The notes beneath the pieces are model-generated. The model was not told the origin of the DNA and made no database searches. It was given only the letters and a program-made list of their open reading frames with translations. The position numbers and the translations under genes were made by a program. Below, in pieces: positions 8,139 through 17,542 of a DNA stretch of 64,000 nucleotides. The stretch's first letter is position 1, and each line of letters begins with the position of its first letter. This DNA comes from Gordonibacter sp. 28C. Lineage in GTDB: Bacteria; Actinomycetota; Coriobacteriia; Coriobacteriales; Eggerthellaceae. The stretch covers positions 1-64,000 of the forward strand of contig NZ_PPTR01000005.1 in NCBI RefSeq assembly GCF_003339845.1, given 5' to 3'.

Positions 8139-8283
8139 CGATCGGGGTATACACTCGACGCTGCGGCCGCCTGCGGCACCCGATCTTCGCACGATCCCGG
8201 AGGCTCGCGTACCAAAGTACGCTTCGCCTCCGCGATCCTGCGAATCTCGGGTGCCGCAGGCGCCCTCGCTGACTTACTAGCGC
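8121..8283 (+). repeat. Two-part stem-loop element, family 1 copy 1
   Basis: First part: perfect 15-bp hairpin 8121-8135/8140-8154 with loop TGAC that contains the TGA stop of the regulator. Then CTCGACGCTGCG (8154-8165), then a nearly complete long hairpin: 16-bp perfect arms 8168-8183/8247-8262 continuing inward with 17 of 19 pairs. Ends in CTCGCTGACTT. The same order and shared blocks (CTCGACGCTGCG, CACCCGATCTT, AATCTCGGG, CTCGCTGACTT) recur at 15229-15376. Confidence 0.75.
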
Positions 8284-8299
8284 CAACCTGCGCGGCCAT

Positions 8300-8337
8300 C
8301 ATGCGCCCTCGGGGCGCATGGGCGGGTCGTTCCGCCC
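8300..8337 (+). other. Leader hairpins ahead of the acyl-CoA ligase
   Basis: CATGCGCCC/GGGCGCATG (8300-8308 with 8312-8320) and then GGGCGG/CCGCCC close behind it. No T-run follows. They lie within 40 bp of the ligase ribosome site and may influence its translation or mark the end of the preceding transcript. Confidence 0.5.
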
Positions 8338-8369
8338 CGCCCGGCCAAACCTGCGAGAAAGAGGTCCCC

Positions 8370-10055
8370 ATGTCCGAAACCACCGCTCCCGTCCCCGGCG
8401 ACCCCGACTATCCGCTCCATTCGGAGAAGACCATCGGCCGCTACCTCCGCGACCAGGTTGCCGTCGACCCCGACCACGAGTTCGTCGTGTACCCCGACCG
8501 CGACCTGCGCTGGACGTACCGCGACTTCGACGAGCGCACCGACAACCTGGCGCGCGGCCTTCTGGCCATCGGCATGCGCCCGGGCGACCACCTGGGCGTG
8601 TGGGCGCGCAACATCCCCGACTGGCTCACGTTCATGTACGCCACGGCCAAGATCGGCGTGGTCATGGTCACGGTGAACCCCGTGTACAAGAGCCACGAGC
8701 TGGACTACGTGCTGAAGCAGTCCGACATGAAGGCGCTCTGCGTCATCGACGCCTACCGCGACGTCGATTACCTGCAGATCATCCGCGACCTCGTGCCCGA
8801 GACGCTCACGCAGCAGCGCGGGTATTTGGAGTCGGAAACGTACCCGCACCTCAAGAACATCATCTACATGGGCCCCGAGAAGCACCGCGGCTGCTACAGC
8901 GTGCCCGAGCTGGTGCTGCTCGGCCAGCACGTGCCCGAGGACGCCTTGGCGGAGGCCGAGACCCACTTCGACAACAACGACGTGGTGATGATGCAGTACA
9001 CGTCCGGCACCACGGGCTTCCCGAAGGGCGTCATGCTCACGCACCGCAACATCCTGAACAACGGCTTCTACATCGGCGAGGGGCAGAAGCTCGGTCCCGA
9101 CGACCGCGTCACGCTGCCGGTGCCGTTCTTCCACTGCTTCGGCTGCGTGCTGGGCGTCATGGCCAACCTCACGCACCGCTCCACCATGATCATCGTGGAG
9201 GACTTCGACGCGGGGCTCGTGCTGCAGGCCATCCACAAGGAGCGCGCCACCAGCGTGTACGGTGTCCCCACCATGTTCATCGCCGAGCTGAACCACCCCG
9301 ACTTCGACACGTTCGACCTTTCCAGCCTGCGCACGGGCATCATGGCCGGCAGCCCCTGCCCGCCCGAGACCATGCGCGAGGTCATGGACAAGATGTACAT
9401 GAGGGAGATCACCATCTGCTACGGCCTCACCGAGACGAGTCCCGTGTTCACGCAGACGAGCGCCGACGACGACATCGAGCACAAGTGCGAGACGGTGGGC
9501 CGCAAGCATCCGCCGGTGGACGTGCGCGTGATCGACCCTGCCGACGGGCACGTCTGCGGCGTGGGCGAGCCGGGGGAGCTGTGCTGCAAGGGCTACAACG
9601 TCATGAAGGGCTACTACAAGATGCCCGAGGAGACGGCGCGCGCCATCGACGCCGACGGTTACCTGCACTCGGGCGACCTGGGCACGGTGGACGAGGACGG
9701 CTACTACCGCGTCACGGGCCGCATCAAGGACATGATCATCCGCGGCGGCGAGAACATCTACCCGCTCGAGGTGGAGAACTTCCTGCTCACCATGCCCGGC
9801 GTGCTGGACGCGCAGGTGGTGGGCATCCCGGACGAGCGCCTGGGCGAGATCGTGGGCGCGTTCGTCCGCGTGCGTCCCGGCCACGAGGACATGACCGAGG
9901 ACGACGTGCGCGCGTGGTCCATCCCGCGCATCGCCCGCTACAAGGTTCCCAAGCGCGTGTTCTTCGTGGACGACTTCCCCATGACGCCTTCCATGAAGGT
10001 GCAGAAGTTCAAGCTGCGCGAGATGGCCGAGGAATTGGTGCGCGCGGGGAAGTAG
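8370..10055 (+). CDS. AMP-forming acyl-CoA synthetase / ligase
   Basis: 561-residue member of the ANL (adenylate-forming) superfamily, FadD-like. Visible core motifs: P-loop [11 protein letters not shown] near residue 210, YGLTET near 351, YLHSGDLG near 431, and [16 protein letters not shown] near 450. The catalytic C-terminal lysine is likely in KVQKFKLRE near 544. It activates a carboxylic acid as acyl-AMP and transfers it to CoA. Acid specificity cannot be read from sequence. ATG 8370 follows GAGAAAGAGG. Probably controlled by the XRE-cupin regulator upstream. Confidence 0.9.
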   Translation: MSETTAPVPGDPDYPLHSEKTIGRYLRDQVAVDPDHEFVVYPDRDLRWTYRDFDERTDNLARGLLAIGMRPGDHLGVWARNIPDWLTFMYATAKIGVVMVTVNPVYKSHELDYVLKQSDMKALCVIDAYRDVDYLQIIRDLVPETLTQQRGYLESETYPHLKNIIYMGPEKHRGCYSVPELVLLGQHVPEDALAEAETHFDNNDVVMMQYTSGTTGFPKGVMLTHRNILNNGFYIGEGQKLGPDDRVTLPVPFFHCFGCVLGVMANLTHRSTMIIVEDFDAGLVLQAIHKERATSVYGVPTMFIAELNHPDFDTFDLSSLRTGIMAGSPCPPETMREVMDKMYMREITICYGLTETSPVFTQTSADDDIEHKCETVGRKHPPVDVRVIDPADGHVCGVGEPGELCCKGYNVMKGYYKMPEETARAIDADGYLHSGDLGTVDEDGYYRVTGRIKDMIIRGGENIYPLEVENFLLTMPGVLDAQVVGIPDERLGEIVGAFVRVRPGHEDMTEDDVRAWSIPRIARYKVPKRVFFVDDFPMTPSMKVQKFKLREMAEELVRAGK

Positions 10056-10060
10056 GGAGT

Positions 10061-10091
10061 GTCCCAAAAGGGGTCAGGTACCTTTTGGGGC
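10061..10091. terminator. REP-like palindrome, probable terminator
   Basis: GTCCCAAAAGG pairs with CCTTTTGGGGC (10061-10071 with 10081-10091) around GGTCAGGTA, five bp after the ligase stop. The GTCCC core resembles the palindromes at 5261 and 46283. The T-tract in the right arm could allow termination. Confidence 0.5.
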
Positions 10092-10168
10092 GTTTCGCAC
10101 CGCGGGCAGGCTGCGGAGCGCGTTCGAGCTTCGACGCGCTCTTTTCGGGCTTCGCGTCCGGCCGGCAT

Positions 10169-10321
10169 GGCACGAAAATCACCGATTCTCTGCGTGCGGC
10201 GGACCGAAAAGGGCTCTGCCGCTTGGTCACGGCCTTCTGCGTTGAGCGTTTGCCCAGCTCGCGCATTTCAAGGCTAAGCGGTGCGACGGGTTACGTGCAG
10301 AGAATCGGTGATTATTGTGCC
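10169..10321. repeat. Long inverted-repeat element D
   Basis: 25-base arms 10169-10193 and 10297-10321 with 23 of 25 complementary (outer GGCACGAAAATCACC, inner GATTCTCTGC). The outer 14 bases match the ends of element A at 323-489. The 103 bases between the arms are unrelated to those in A. Looks like two members of a terminal-inverted-repeat family. Confidence 0.6.
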
Positions 10322-10392
10322 GAGGGGAGGAAGCAGCGCGCCAAGGATCGAAGGAGGCGCTCTCCGAGCCCCGTTTCCCGGTTTCCCGCTCG

Positions 10393-11899
10393 TCAGGCCA
10401 TTCGACCGGCGCGGGCCAGTAGCTTGCACGACAGGAACACGCGCAGCAGGTCGACGTTGCCGCCGGCGGGGCTCTCGAGGTCGATGCCGGACAGGGCCTT
10501 GATGCGCTTCAAGCGGTAGGCCAGCGTGTTGCGGTGGATGAACAGGGCCTCGGCCGTGCGCGTGGCGTTGAGGCCGTGCTCGAGGTAGGCCAGCGCCGTC
10601 TCCACGTACGCGGCGCCGTCCTCGGCGTCGGCGCGCGCGAGCGCCACGGCGGCGTGGTCGAGCAGCCACGCCGCGTCCGTGTCCAGGCCCAGCCGCACGC
10701 GCACGTCCTCGAACCAGCAATCGTCGTAGAAGCACGACAGCGTGGAGCCGAACGCGCCGCCCGTCTCCGCGTCGTCCACGAGGTCGTAGGCGAGCGCCGC
10801 TTGGTCGGCGGCGGTGCGCACGAGCGAGAAGTCCGCGAACAGGGACGAGAACCCCGCGCGGAACCGCGGCTCTGCGCCGGCGTCGACATCGCGGGCCGCG
10901 TGCCGCGCGCGGAGCGCGGCCAGCGGGTAGTCGGCGTCGCGCGCCACCATGACCGCCGCGTACCCGTCGTCGAAGAAGCGGGCCAGCGGGTAGACCTCGG
11001 CGATGAGCCGCACCGTCTGGCCGCGCGCGCCGGCGTCCTCGGCGGGCTCCGCGGCGCTGAAGCGCGCGACGAAGAAGCGGTCGTCGACGTGCCAGCCCGC
11101 CTTGCGCAGCGCGCACTCCAGCACCTGCGGGCGCACCGAACGCCCGTCCAGCAAATCGCGCAGCGGCCCGAGCGCCTCCTCGGCCGGCTGCGGGCGGCTC
11201 TGGTGCGGCATCACGAGCGAGAGCAGGTTTCCGAAGTAGTCCACGAGTGCGAAGTCGGCCGGCTGGAACGGCGCCGGTGGCGTTGTCCATGAGGAACGCC
11301 CGATCCTGAGCGCAGGGGTCCGACGAGCCCGCTGCCCACGCCTCCATGCACAGCTCGATGGGGCACGCGCCCGTCGCGATGGCCGACGTCCACAGCCTGT
11401 CGTCCAGCTCCTCGGGCAGCTTGCCCGCCACCAGCACGAAGTACAGCGTGGCGTCGGAAAGCATGAGGGGGTTCGCGAACCGCTGCGCGGCTATGTCGAA
11501 CACCTCCTGCAAAGAGGCGTCCCGCGCCATGGCCGTGAGCAGGGCCTCGGACCACGCGTCCAAACGCATGCGCATCTCCAGCAGGCGCGCGAGCATCTCG
11601 CCGGGTGCGGGCGGCGCGCTGCCGGCGGGCACGTACAGCGCGGGCGGCGCGCACGTTTCCTCCGCATCCTCCGGCGGGGCGTCGGCTCCCAGCACGAGGA
11701 AGGACCCCGCCTCGGCGAAGGAGGCGTCCAGCGCGGCGAACGAGTCCGCGTCGATCACGAACAGGCTCTCGGCGCGCGGAACGCTCAGGGGCCCGAACAC
11801 CTCGATGCGGTCGAGGTCGAGCCGCGAATCGTGAGAGTGGCGCGCCGCCGGGGCCAGGTCGGCCAGCTCGGCGAGCACGAGGTCGAGGTTGAAGTTCAC
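10393..11899 (-). pseudogene. PucR-type transcriptional regulator, frameshifted
   Basis: The N-terminal part starts at GTG 11899 (GGGGAGGAG upstream; begins VNFNLDLVLAEL). Its frame runs to about 11265, where family-like sequence switches to another frame (FQPADFALVDYFGNLL onward) and continues to 10393. The total of 1507 bases is one more than a multiple of three, so a single base gained near 11262-11290 (within a GC-rich GGCGCCGGTGGCG stretch) explains the break; an intact product would be about 501 residues. The C-terminal 70 residues carry the PucR helix-turn-helix (ALFIHRNTLAYRLKRI). It is divergent from the molybdoenzyme operon and was probably its regulator. A sequencing error is an alternative. 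Confidence 0.75.
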
Positions 11900-12183
11900 G
11901 GTTGCTCCTCCCCAAGGCCGCGAGGTGCGGCTTTCGGCCCGCGAACGGCGCGGGCGGCCTGCAGCACTCGGCGACATGCCGGCGGCGCAAGCGCTTCGCT
12001 CATATGACAATTACTTATCTCATCAGGTATATCTTACGGCATTGTACATAATGCACAAAATCGGCGGGCCAGATTTCGGCTGACGGAACGATGACGGCCC
12101 CCCGTCGCCTCCATACACTGTGCGCCGTCGAAAAACATCCATTCTAGGAAAAACGAAGAGCGAACGAAGAGAGGAAGGACCGT
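11900..12183. promoter_or_regulatory. Divergent promoter region, pucR / molybdoenzyme operon
   Basis: 284 bp between two divergent starts, with an AT-rich core (12000-12060) unlike the surrounding GC-rich DNA. TACACT at 12114-12119 is a possible -10 for the rightward operon. No single promoter can be fixed with confidence. Confidence 0.4.
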
Positions 12184-14592
12184 ATGGAGCTGACGAGGCG
12201 CGGGTTCCTCAAAGGGTCTGCGGTCTGCGGCGCGGCCGCGGCGGCGGGCATGTTCTCGACGGGAGGCTGGCTTGCCCCGGCGAAGGCCTACGCGGGCATC
12301 GGGCCGGCCGGAGCCGAGGCGTCGGGTGCGGGCGACGAGCGCACGGCCTGCACGTACCACCAGGGGCACTGCGGCGGCATGTGCCCGCTCAAGTGCACCG
12401 TGCGCGACGGCCGCCTGGTGAAGGTCGAGCCGAACGACTGCGTGGACGACCGCTACGAGACCATCTGCCTCAAGGGCATCTCGGAGGTGCAGCACATCTA
12501 CGGCTCGCACCGCATCCAGACGCCTTTGCGGCGCGTGGGCGAGCGCGGCGCGAACGAGTTCGAGCCCATCAGCTGGGACGAGGCCTACGACGAGATCGTC
12601 GACAACCTCGCCCGGCTGCAGAAGGAGCACGGCCGCGACTGCGTCATGGTGGGGGCGACCACCGAGGCCAGCTTCCCGTTCCTCGCGCCCATGCTGGGCG
12701 CGCAGACCGGCGGCATGGGCGGCATCGACAACGGCACGGGCAACGGCCTGGACCCGGCCATCGGCCACGGCGGCGGATACGCCTACGCCACGGGCGAGGC
12801 GCGCGACTGGGTCAACGCCAACATGGTGCTCACCGTGGGCAGCAACTTCTGCGAGTCCACGCTGCCGCAGGTGCGCCTGTTCTTCGAGGCCAAGGAGGCC
12901 GGCGCGAAGATGATCACCGTCGACCCGCACTTCTCCACCACGGCGTCGAAGTCCGACGAGTGGATTCCCATCGCACCCGGCACCGATGCCGCGCTGTTCT
13001 TGGGCATGGCCAGCGCCATCGTCGACAACGGGTGGTGCGACGAGGAGTTCATGGCCGCCCACACCGCCTTCCCGTACCTGGTGAACGAGAAGACCGGCAA
13101 GCTGGTGCGCGACCACGCCGAGGATCCGACCGCCGATGAGCCGGAGACCGGCGAGCAGAACCCCTTCTTCGTGTGGGACAAGGCGGCGAACGCGCGCACG
13201 GCCTACACGGCCGCGACGCAACCGGCGCTCGAGGGCCGCTACACCGAGGGCGGCGCGACCTACGCCACCGTGTTCACCCTGTTCAAAGAGAACCAGAAGC
13301 CCCACACCCTCGCCTGGGCGTCCGAGAAGACGGGCATCCCGGCAGAGCGCATCGAGGAGCTCGCCCGCGCCTACGCGCAGGACGGCCCCGCGTCCATCGC
13401 GCTCGGGTGGGGCGGCAACGACAAGATGGCCAACGCCGACATCGCCGGCCACGCGGCCGCCGTGCTCGCCGCGCTCACGGGCAACATCTGCAAGCCCGGC
13501 GCGAACGTCGGCGTGTTCGTGGGCGGCGCGTGGAACGGCTACACCGGCAACCTCGCCAGCTGGGAGCTGCCCGAGGACCTGGCGTCCGCCGACGACGAGA
13601 TGGCGGCCTACGACATGCGCACGAAGGCCAACAAGGTGCGCGCCTTCATCTGCTGCGGCGACTTCTTCCAGCAGCACTACGCCAACATGAACGTCACGAC
13701 CGAGTGGGCGCGCGGCCTCGACTTCATCGTGTCCATCGACCCCTACTTCACCGAAGGCGCCAAGTGGGCCGACATCGTGCTGCCCGCGGCCACCCGCTTC
13801 GAGAACGAGGAGGAGGTGGGCAACCTGAAGGTGGGCTACAACCAGCTGGTGCTGCAGAACAAGGTCATCGAGCCGCTGTTCGAGGCGCGCACCGACTTCC
13901 GCATCCAGCGCGAGCTGGCCGAGCGCCTGGGCGTGGCCGACGCGCTGCCCAAGACCTCGCGGGAATGGGTGGACGCCATGCTGAGCGGTTCCGAGGACCC
14001 CTACACCAGCGCTCTCACCGTCGAGGCGATCAACGCCAACAACGGCGCCTACCCGCTCGAGGGCATCGAGAAGCCCCGCCAGGAGTTCCCCGACCTCGTG
14101 TTCGGCACGACGTCCGGCCGCATGGACGTGTACTACGACAACCTCGTGGACTTCGGCCAGGCGCTGCCCACCTACGAGGATCCGTCCGAGGCCTACGACG
14201 GCAACCCCGCGCGCGAGAGCTACCCGCTGCAGCTGGCGAACGTGCGCTCGCGCTTCCGCATCCACAACCAGTTCGCCGACGCCTCGTGGATCCAGCAGTA
14301 CTACGAGCCCTACGTGGAGCTGAACCCCGCCGAGCTCGCCTCGCGCGGCATCGAGGCCGACGGCACGGTCGAGGTGTTCAACGACCGCGGCAGCTTCCAG
14401 TGCCGCGTGAAGGCGAACCCCGCCGTGCGGCCCGGCTCGGCGCGCATGATCGAGGGCGCCTCGGCCGACTACCTCGCGTCCGGCAACCTGCAGAGCGTGA
14501 CGAACGACACCATGATCGAGCGCGGCTACGAGCTGGCCACGGGCCCGGTCATACCGTTCTCGGACACGCTCGTCCAAGTGAAGAAAGCCTAA
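12184..14592 (+). CDS. Tat-exported molybdopterin oxidoreductase, catalytic subunit
   Basis: 802-residue protein of the DMSO-reductase (molybdopterin) family. It starts with a twin-arginine signal (TRRGFLKGS, then a hydrophobic stretch to about residue 38), so the folded enzyme acts outside the membrane. Cysteines C56, C63, C67 and C95 are candidate 4Fe-4S ligands, with H59 in between (CTYHQGHCGGMC). The Mo-ligand region seems to fall in DNGTGNG (182-188), where no clear Cys or Ser is seen, so the metal ligand is uncertain. AGAGGAAGGA precedes ATG 12184. It heads an operon with FeS, NrfD and TorD genes, as expected for a membrane-bound reductase. Substrate unknown. Confidence 0.9.
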   Translation: MELTRRGFLKGSAVCGAAAAAGMFSTGGWLAPAKAYAGIGPAGAEASGAGDERTACTYHQGHCGGMCPLKCTVRDGRLVKVEPNDCVDDRYETICLKGISEVQHIYGSHRIQTPLRRVGERGANEFEPISWDEAYDEIVDNLARLQKEHGRDCVMVGATTEASFPFLAPMLGAQTGGMGGIDNGTGNGLDPAIGHGGGYAYATGEARDWVNANMVLTVGSNFCESTLPQVRLFFEAKEAGAKMITVDPHFSTTASKSDEWIPIAPGTDAALFLGMASAIVDNGWCDEEFMAAHTAFPYLVNEKTGKLVRDHAEDPTADEPETGEQNPFFVWDKAANARTAYTAATQPALEGRYTEGGATYATVFTLFKENQKPHTLAWASEKTGIPAERIEELARAYAQDGPASIALGWGGNDKMANADIAGHAAAVLAALTGNICKPGANVGVFVGGAWNGYTGNLASWELPEDLASADDEMAAYDMRTKANKVRAFICCGDFFQQHYANMNVTTEWARGLDFIVSIDPYFTEGAKWADIVLPAATRFENEEEVGNLKVGYNQLVLQNKVIEPLFEARTDFRIQRELAERLGVADALPKTSREWVDAMLSGSEDPYTSALTVEAINANNGAYPLEGIEKPRQEFPDLVFGTTSGRMDVYYDNLVDFGQALPTYEDPSEAYDGNPARESYPLQLANVRSRFRIHNQFADASWIQQYYEPYVELNPAELASRGIEADGTVEVFNDRGSFQCRVKANPAVRPGSARMIEGASADYLASGNLQSVTNDTMIERGYELATGPVIPFSDTLVQVKKA

Positions 14593-14602
14593 GGGGGCAG
14601 CC

Positions 14603-15226
14603 ATGACGAAACTGGCCATAGCCATCAACAAGGAGCGCTGCGTGGGGTGCCACACCTGCGCGAACGCCTGCAAGATGCAGAACAACGTGCCCATGGGCAT
14701 GCTCTGGAACCGCATCCTCACCGAGGGCGTGGACACCATGGACGGCGCCGTGGGGGAGTACCCCAACCTCACGCGCACGTACCTGCCCGTGCAGTGCCAG
14801 CACTGCGAGAACGCGGCGTGCCTGAAGGTGTGCCCCACGGGCGCCACGTACAAGGACGAGAAGGGCCGCGTGGAGATCGACTACGACAAGTGCATCGGCT
14901 GCCGCATGTGCATGGCGGCCTGCCCCTTCAACGCCCGCGTGTTCAACTGGGACGAGCCCGTGCGCGACCCCGACGTCAACTACGGCGACGCGCGCGTGCC
15001 CGTGCGCAACAAGGGCGTCATGGAGAAGTGCACGCTGTGCAAGGAGCGCACCGACTCGGGCGACGTGCCCATGTGCGTGCGCGTGTGCCCGGCCCGCGCC
15101 CGCACGTTCGGCGATTTGGACGATCCCGAGAGCGACATCTCCAAGCTCGCCCGCGAGCGCGCCGTCGACGTCCACCATCTGCTGGAAGAGAAGGGCACCC
15201 GCCCGCAATTGTTCTACATCGGTTGA
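14603..15226 (+). CDS. DmsB/NrfC-type 4Fe-4S ferredoxin subunit
   Basis: 207 residues with four cysteine groups typical of four 4Fe-4S clusters: CVGCHTCANAC near residue 13, CQHCENAACLKVCP near 67, CIGCRMCMAACP near 98, and CTLCKER plus CVRVCP near 148-167. It would carry electrons between the NrfD-type membrane subunit and the catalytic subunit. It has no signal of its own and presumably crosses the membrane bound to the Tat-borne partner. It starts 10 bp after the catalytic gene with an AGGGGGC site. Confidence 0.92.
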   Translation: MTKLAIAINKERCVGCHTCANACKMQNNVPMGMLWNRILTEGVDTMDGAVGEYPNLTRTYLPVQCQHCENAACLKVCPTGATYKDEKGRVEIDYDKCIGCRMCMAACPFNARVFNWDEPVRDPDVNYGDARVPVRNKGVMEKCTLCKERTDSGDVPMCVRVCPARARTFGDLDDPESDISKLARERAVDVHHLLEEKGTRPQLFYIG

Positions 15227-15228
15227 CG

Positions 15229-15376
15229 GTTCCGCTGTTCTGTCGAACAGCGGAACAGCTCGACGCTGCGAGACGTCGAGGCACCCGATCTTGGCGCTTT
15301 TTCGCTTGCCCTCACGTGCGAAGCACGCTCGGCCGCGAAACGCGCCAATCTCGGGCACCTCAACGTCTCTCGCTGA
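15229..15376 (+). repeat. Two-part stem-loop element, family 1 copy 2
   Basis: First part: perfect 12-bp hairpin 15229-15240/15245-15256 with loop TGTC, two bp after the FeS gene stop. Then CTCGACGCTGCG (15259-15270) and a long imperfect hairpin about 15271-15368 (15 of 18 outer pairs, with an ACGTGC/GCACGC inner stem). Ends CTCGCTGACTT at about 15376. Order and shared blocks match the element at 8121-8283. Here it lies inside an operon, so it may tune expression of the downstream nrfD and torD genes. Confidence 0.75.
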
Positions 15377-15410
15377 CTTTTCCGAACCAATGACAGGGAG
15401 GAAAACCCTT

Positions 15411-16736
15411 ATGAATTTCTCGAATCTCAAGAACCTCTCGACCGGGTACAAGGTCGCCTTCGCCGTGCTGGCCGTGCTCGTGCTGGCCGGCGCGGGGGCG
15501 TACGTCTGGCAGTTCATGGGCGGCCTGGGCGTCACCGGCATGTCGAACGGCACGTCGTGGGGCCTCTACATCGCCTGCTTCATGTTCTTCGTCGGGCTCT
15601 CTGCCGGCGGCCTCATCGTGGCGTCGTCCGCGTCCATCTTCCACGTGAAGGAGTACAAGAAGGTGGCGCTGCCCGCCATCCTCGTGTCGCTCGTGTGCAT
15701 CTGCATCGCCGGCGCGTTCGTGCTCATCGACCTGGGCGGCATCGTGCGCATACTGAACCTGTTCGCGTCGCCGAACTTCATGTCGCCGCTTCTGTGGGAC
15801 ATCTGCGTCATCACCACGTACCTCGTCATCAACCTCGTGTACCTGTACTTCATGACGTCGAAGAAGCCCGGCGCGCAGGACAAGGTGGCCGTCGTGAGCC
15901 GCTTCGCCCTGCCGGTGGCCATCCTCGTGCACTCCGTGACGGCGTGGATCTTCGGCCTGCAGATCGCGCGCGCCGGCTGGTACTCCACCATCATGGCGCC
16001 GCTGTTCGTGGCCTCGGCCATGGACTCGGGCCTGGCGCTTTTGCTGCTGGGGCTTTTGTGGATGAACCGCGCCAAGGTGTTCGCCACGTCGAAGAAGCTC
16101 ATCGCGAACCTGGCGGGCCTTCTGGCCGTGTGCATCGCCGTGGACGGCTACATGGTGGGCTGCGAGATCCTGACGATGGCGTACCCGGGCACGGAGCACG
16201 GCATGGAAGAGCTCGCCGCGCTGTTCACGGGCGCCACCGCGCCGTTCTTCTGGACCGAGGTCGTCGTGGGCGTGCTCATCCCGTTCTGCATCCTCGTGTT
16301 CGCGAAGAACCGCCGCCGCATGGGACTCGTGGCGCTGGCGTCGGCCGGCGTGGTCGTGGGCGTGTTCTGCAAGCGCGTATGGCTCCTGTTCACCAGCTTC
16401 CTCTATCCGAACGTGGCGGGCGCGCCGGGGCTCATCACGGGATCGTCGTCCTCGCACGGGGCGGCCGGCATGGACGCCTGGGCCGTCACCAGCTCGTACG
16501 CGCCCACGCTGCCCGAGTTCATGATCGTGGTGGGCATGTTCGCGCTGGGCGTGCTGGCCTTCTTGGTGCTCACCAAGCTGTTCTTGAGCTACGACCCGGC
16601 TCCCGCACTGGCCGACGACGTGGCGGCGGGGCTGGCCCCGGCCGACGCGGCGCCGACGGTGGGCGGCGCTCCGGCGGCCGCAGGGTGCGCCCCTTCCGTC
16701 CCTGCGGGCAAAACGACCCCGGCGCCCGCGAAATGA
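15411..16736 (+). CDS. NrfD/PsrC-type quinone-interacting membrane subunit
   Basis: 441-residue polytopic protein with about nine to ten hydrophobic segments spread over residues 12-390, matching the NrfD/PsrC family that exchanges electrons with menaquinone and anchors molybdoenzymes. The C-terminal 50 residues are Ala/Pro-rich and likely disordered. ATG 15411 follows a clear GGGAGGAAAA; an earlier in-frame ATG 18 bp upstream lacks a site. The stop overlaps the torD start (ATGA). Confidence 0.9.
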   Translation: MNFSNLKNLSTGYKVAFAVLAVLVLAGAGAYVWQFMGGLGVTGMSNGTSWGLYIACFMFFVGLSAGGLIVASSASIFHVKEYKKVALPAILVSLVCICIAGAFVLIDLGGIVRILNLFASPNFMSPLLWDICVITTYLVINLVYLYFMTSKKPGAQDKVAVVSRFALPVAILVHSVTAWIFGLQIARAGWYSTIMAPLFVASAMDSGLALLLLGLLWMNRAKVFATSKKLIANLAGLLAVCIAVDGYMVGCEILTMAYPGTEHGMEELAALFTGATAPFFWTEVVVGVLIPFCILVFAKNRRRMGLVALASAGVVVGVFCKRVWLLFTSFLYPNVAGAPGLITGSSSSHGAAGMDAWAVTSSYAPTLPEFMIVVGMFALGVLAFLVLTKLFLSYDPAPALADDVAAGLAPADAAPTVGGAPAAAGCAPSVPAGKTTPAPAK

Positions 16737-17542
16737 CGACCGTGCAAGGCGGGGCGCTCGAGTGCGCCGACGCGCCGAAGCGGTGGGAGCTGCTGGCGGA
16801 GCGGCTCGCGTTTCTGGGCAACAGCCTGCTCTCGCCCCTGACGGTCGAGACGGCGTTCGGGTTGGACGAGGCGTTTTGGGACGAGTTCGGCGCGGGGCTC
16901 GCGGCGTGCGGCGAGCCCGTCGCCGCCGGCGCCCCCGTCTGCGACGAGGCGACGAAGCGCGCTCTCGCGCGCATGAAGGCCCGCGTGCACGATCTCCGGG
17001 TTGCGAGCCCGGAGATCGATGCGGCCGTGAGGCGCGCGAACGTGGAGCACGCACGCCTCTTTATCGGCCCGCCCAAACCCGCCGCTCCACCGTGGGAGAC
17101 GATGTACGCCCGCAGCGGGGAAGTGGGGGAGGTGGGCTTCGGCCGCGCCACCGTGGCCATGCAGGACCTGCTGCGCGAGGCCGGCCTGGAGCTGGCGGGC
17201 GGCAGCAACCAGTACGCCGACCATATGGGCATCGAGCTGCTCTACGCCGCCGAGCTCTGCCGCCGCATCTCCGCGCAGGCTTCCGCTTGCGAGGATCCGG
17301 GCTCCGCAAACAGGGCGACCGCTCATGTCGCGGGCGGGTCGGCTCGGGATGCGGTCCGCGACGGGGCCGAGGGAGAGCGCTGTGGAGCCGAGGCGCGCCT
17401 GCGCGCGTTCGCGCGCGAGCATCCCGCATCGTGGGCGACGGCGTTCCGCGAGCGCGTGGCCGAAAGCGCGCCGGACGGTTACTACTTGGGCATTGTGGAG
17501 GTGGCCGAGGCGCTCTGCGCCGCTATCGGGGACTCTCAGTAG
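16733..17542 (+). CDS. TorD/DmsD-type molybdoenzyme chaperone
   Basis: 269-residue, mostly helical protein of the TorD/DmsD chaperone family, which bind the Tat signal of a molybdoenzyme until cofactor is inserted. The segments EHARLFIGPPKPAAPPWE (around 105-122) and QYADHMGIELLY (around 162) match family motifs. The part from about 185 to 225 is a low-complexity insert. It is coupled to nrfD by the ATGA overlap, and its end overlaps the converging toxin gene by 7 bp. Confidence 0.87.
   Translation: MTTVQGGALECADAPKRWELLAERLAFLGNSLLSPLTVETAFGLDEAFWDEFGAGLAACGEPVAAGAPVCDEATKRALARMKARVHDLRVASPEIDAAVRRANVEHARLFIGPPKPAAPPWETMYARSGEVGEVGFGRATVAMQDLLREAGLELAGGSNQYADHMGIELLYAAELCRRISAQASACEDPGSANRATAHVAGGSARDAVRDGAEGERCGAEARLRAFAREHPASWATAFRERVAESAPDGYYLGIVEVAEALCAAIGDSQ

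Larger units (their letters stand above)
10056..10392. other. Intergenic region with palindromes
   Basis: Between the acyl-CoA ligase and the converging pucR remnant. It contains a terminator-like palindrome (10061-10091) and inverted-repeat element D (10169-10321). I see no coding sequence. Confidence 0.6.

Noticed and set aside
8121-15376. Repeated stem-loops as a CRISPR array
   Set aside because: Copies are far apart, are palindromic over their whole length, and there are no regular spacers or cas genes.
15390-15410. Earlier start for the NrfD gene
   Set aside because: In-frame ATG upstream lacks a ribosome site; GGGAGG lies between it and the chosen start at 15411.
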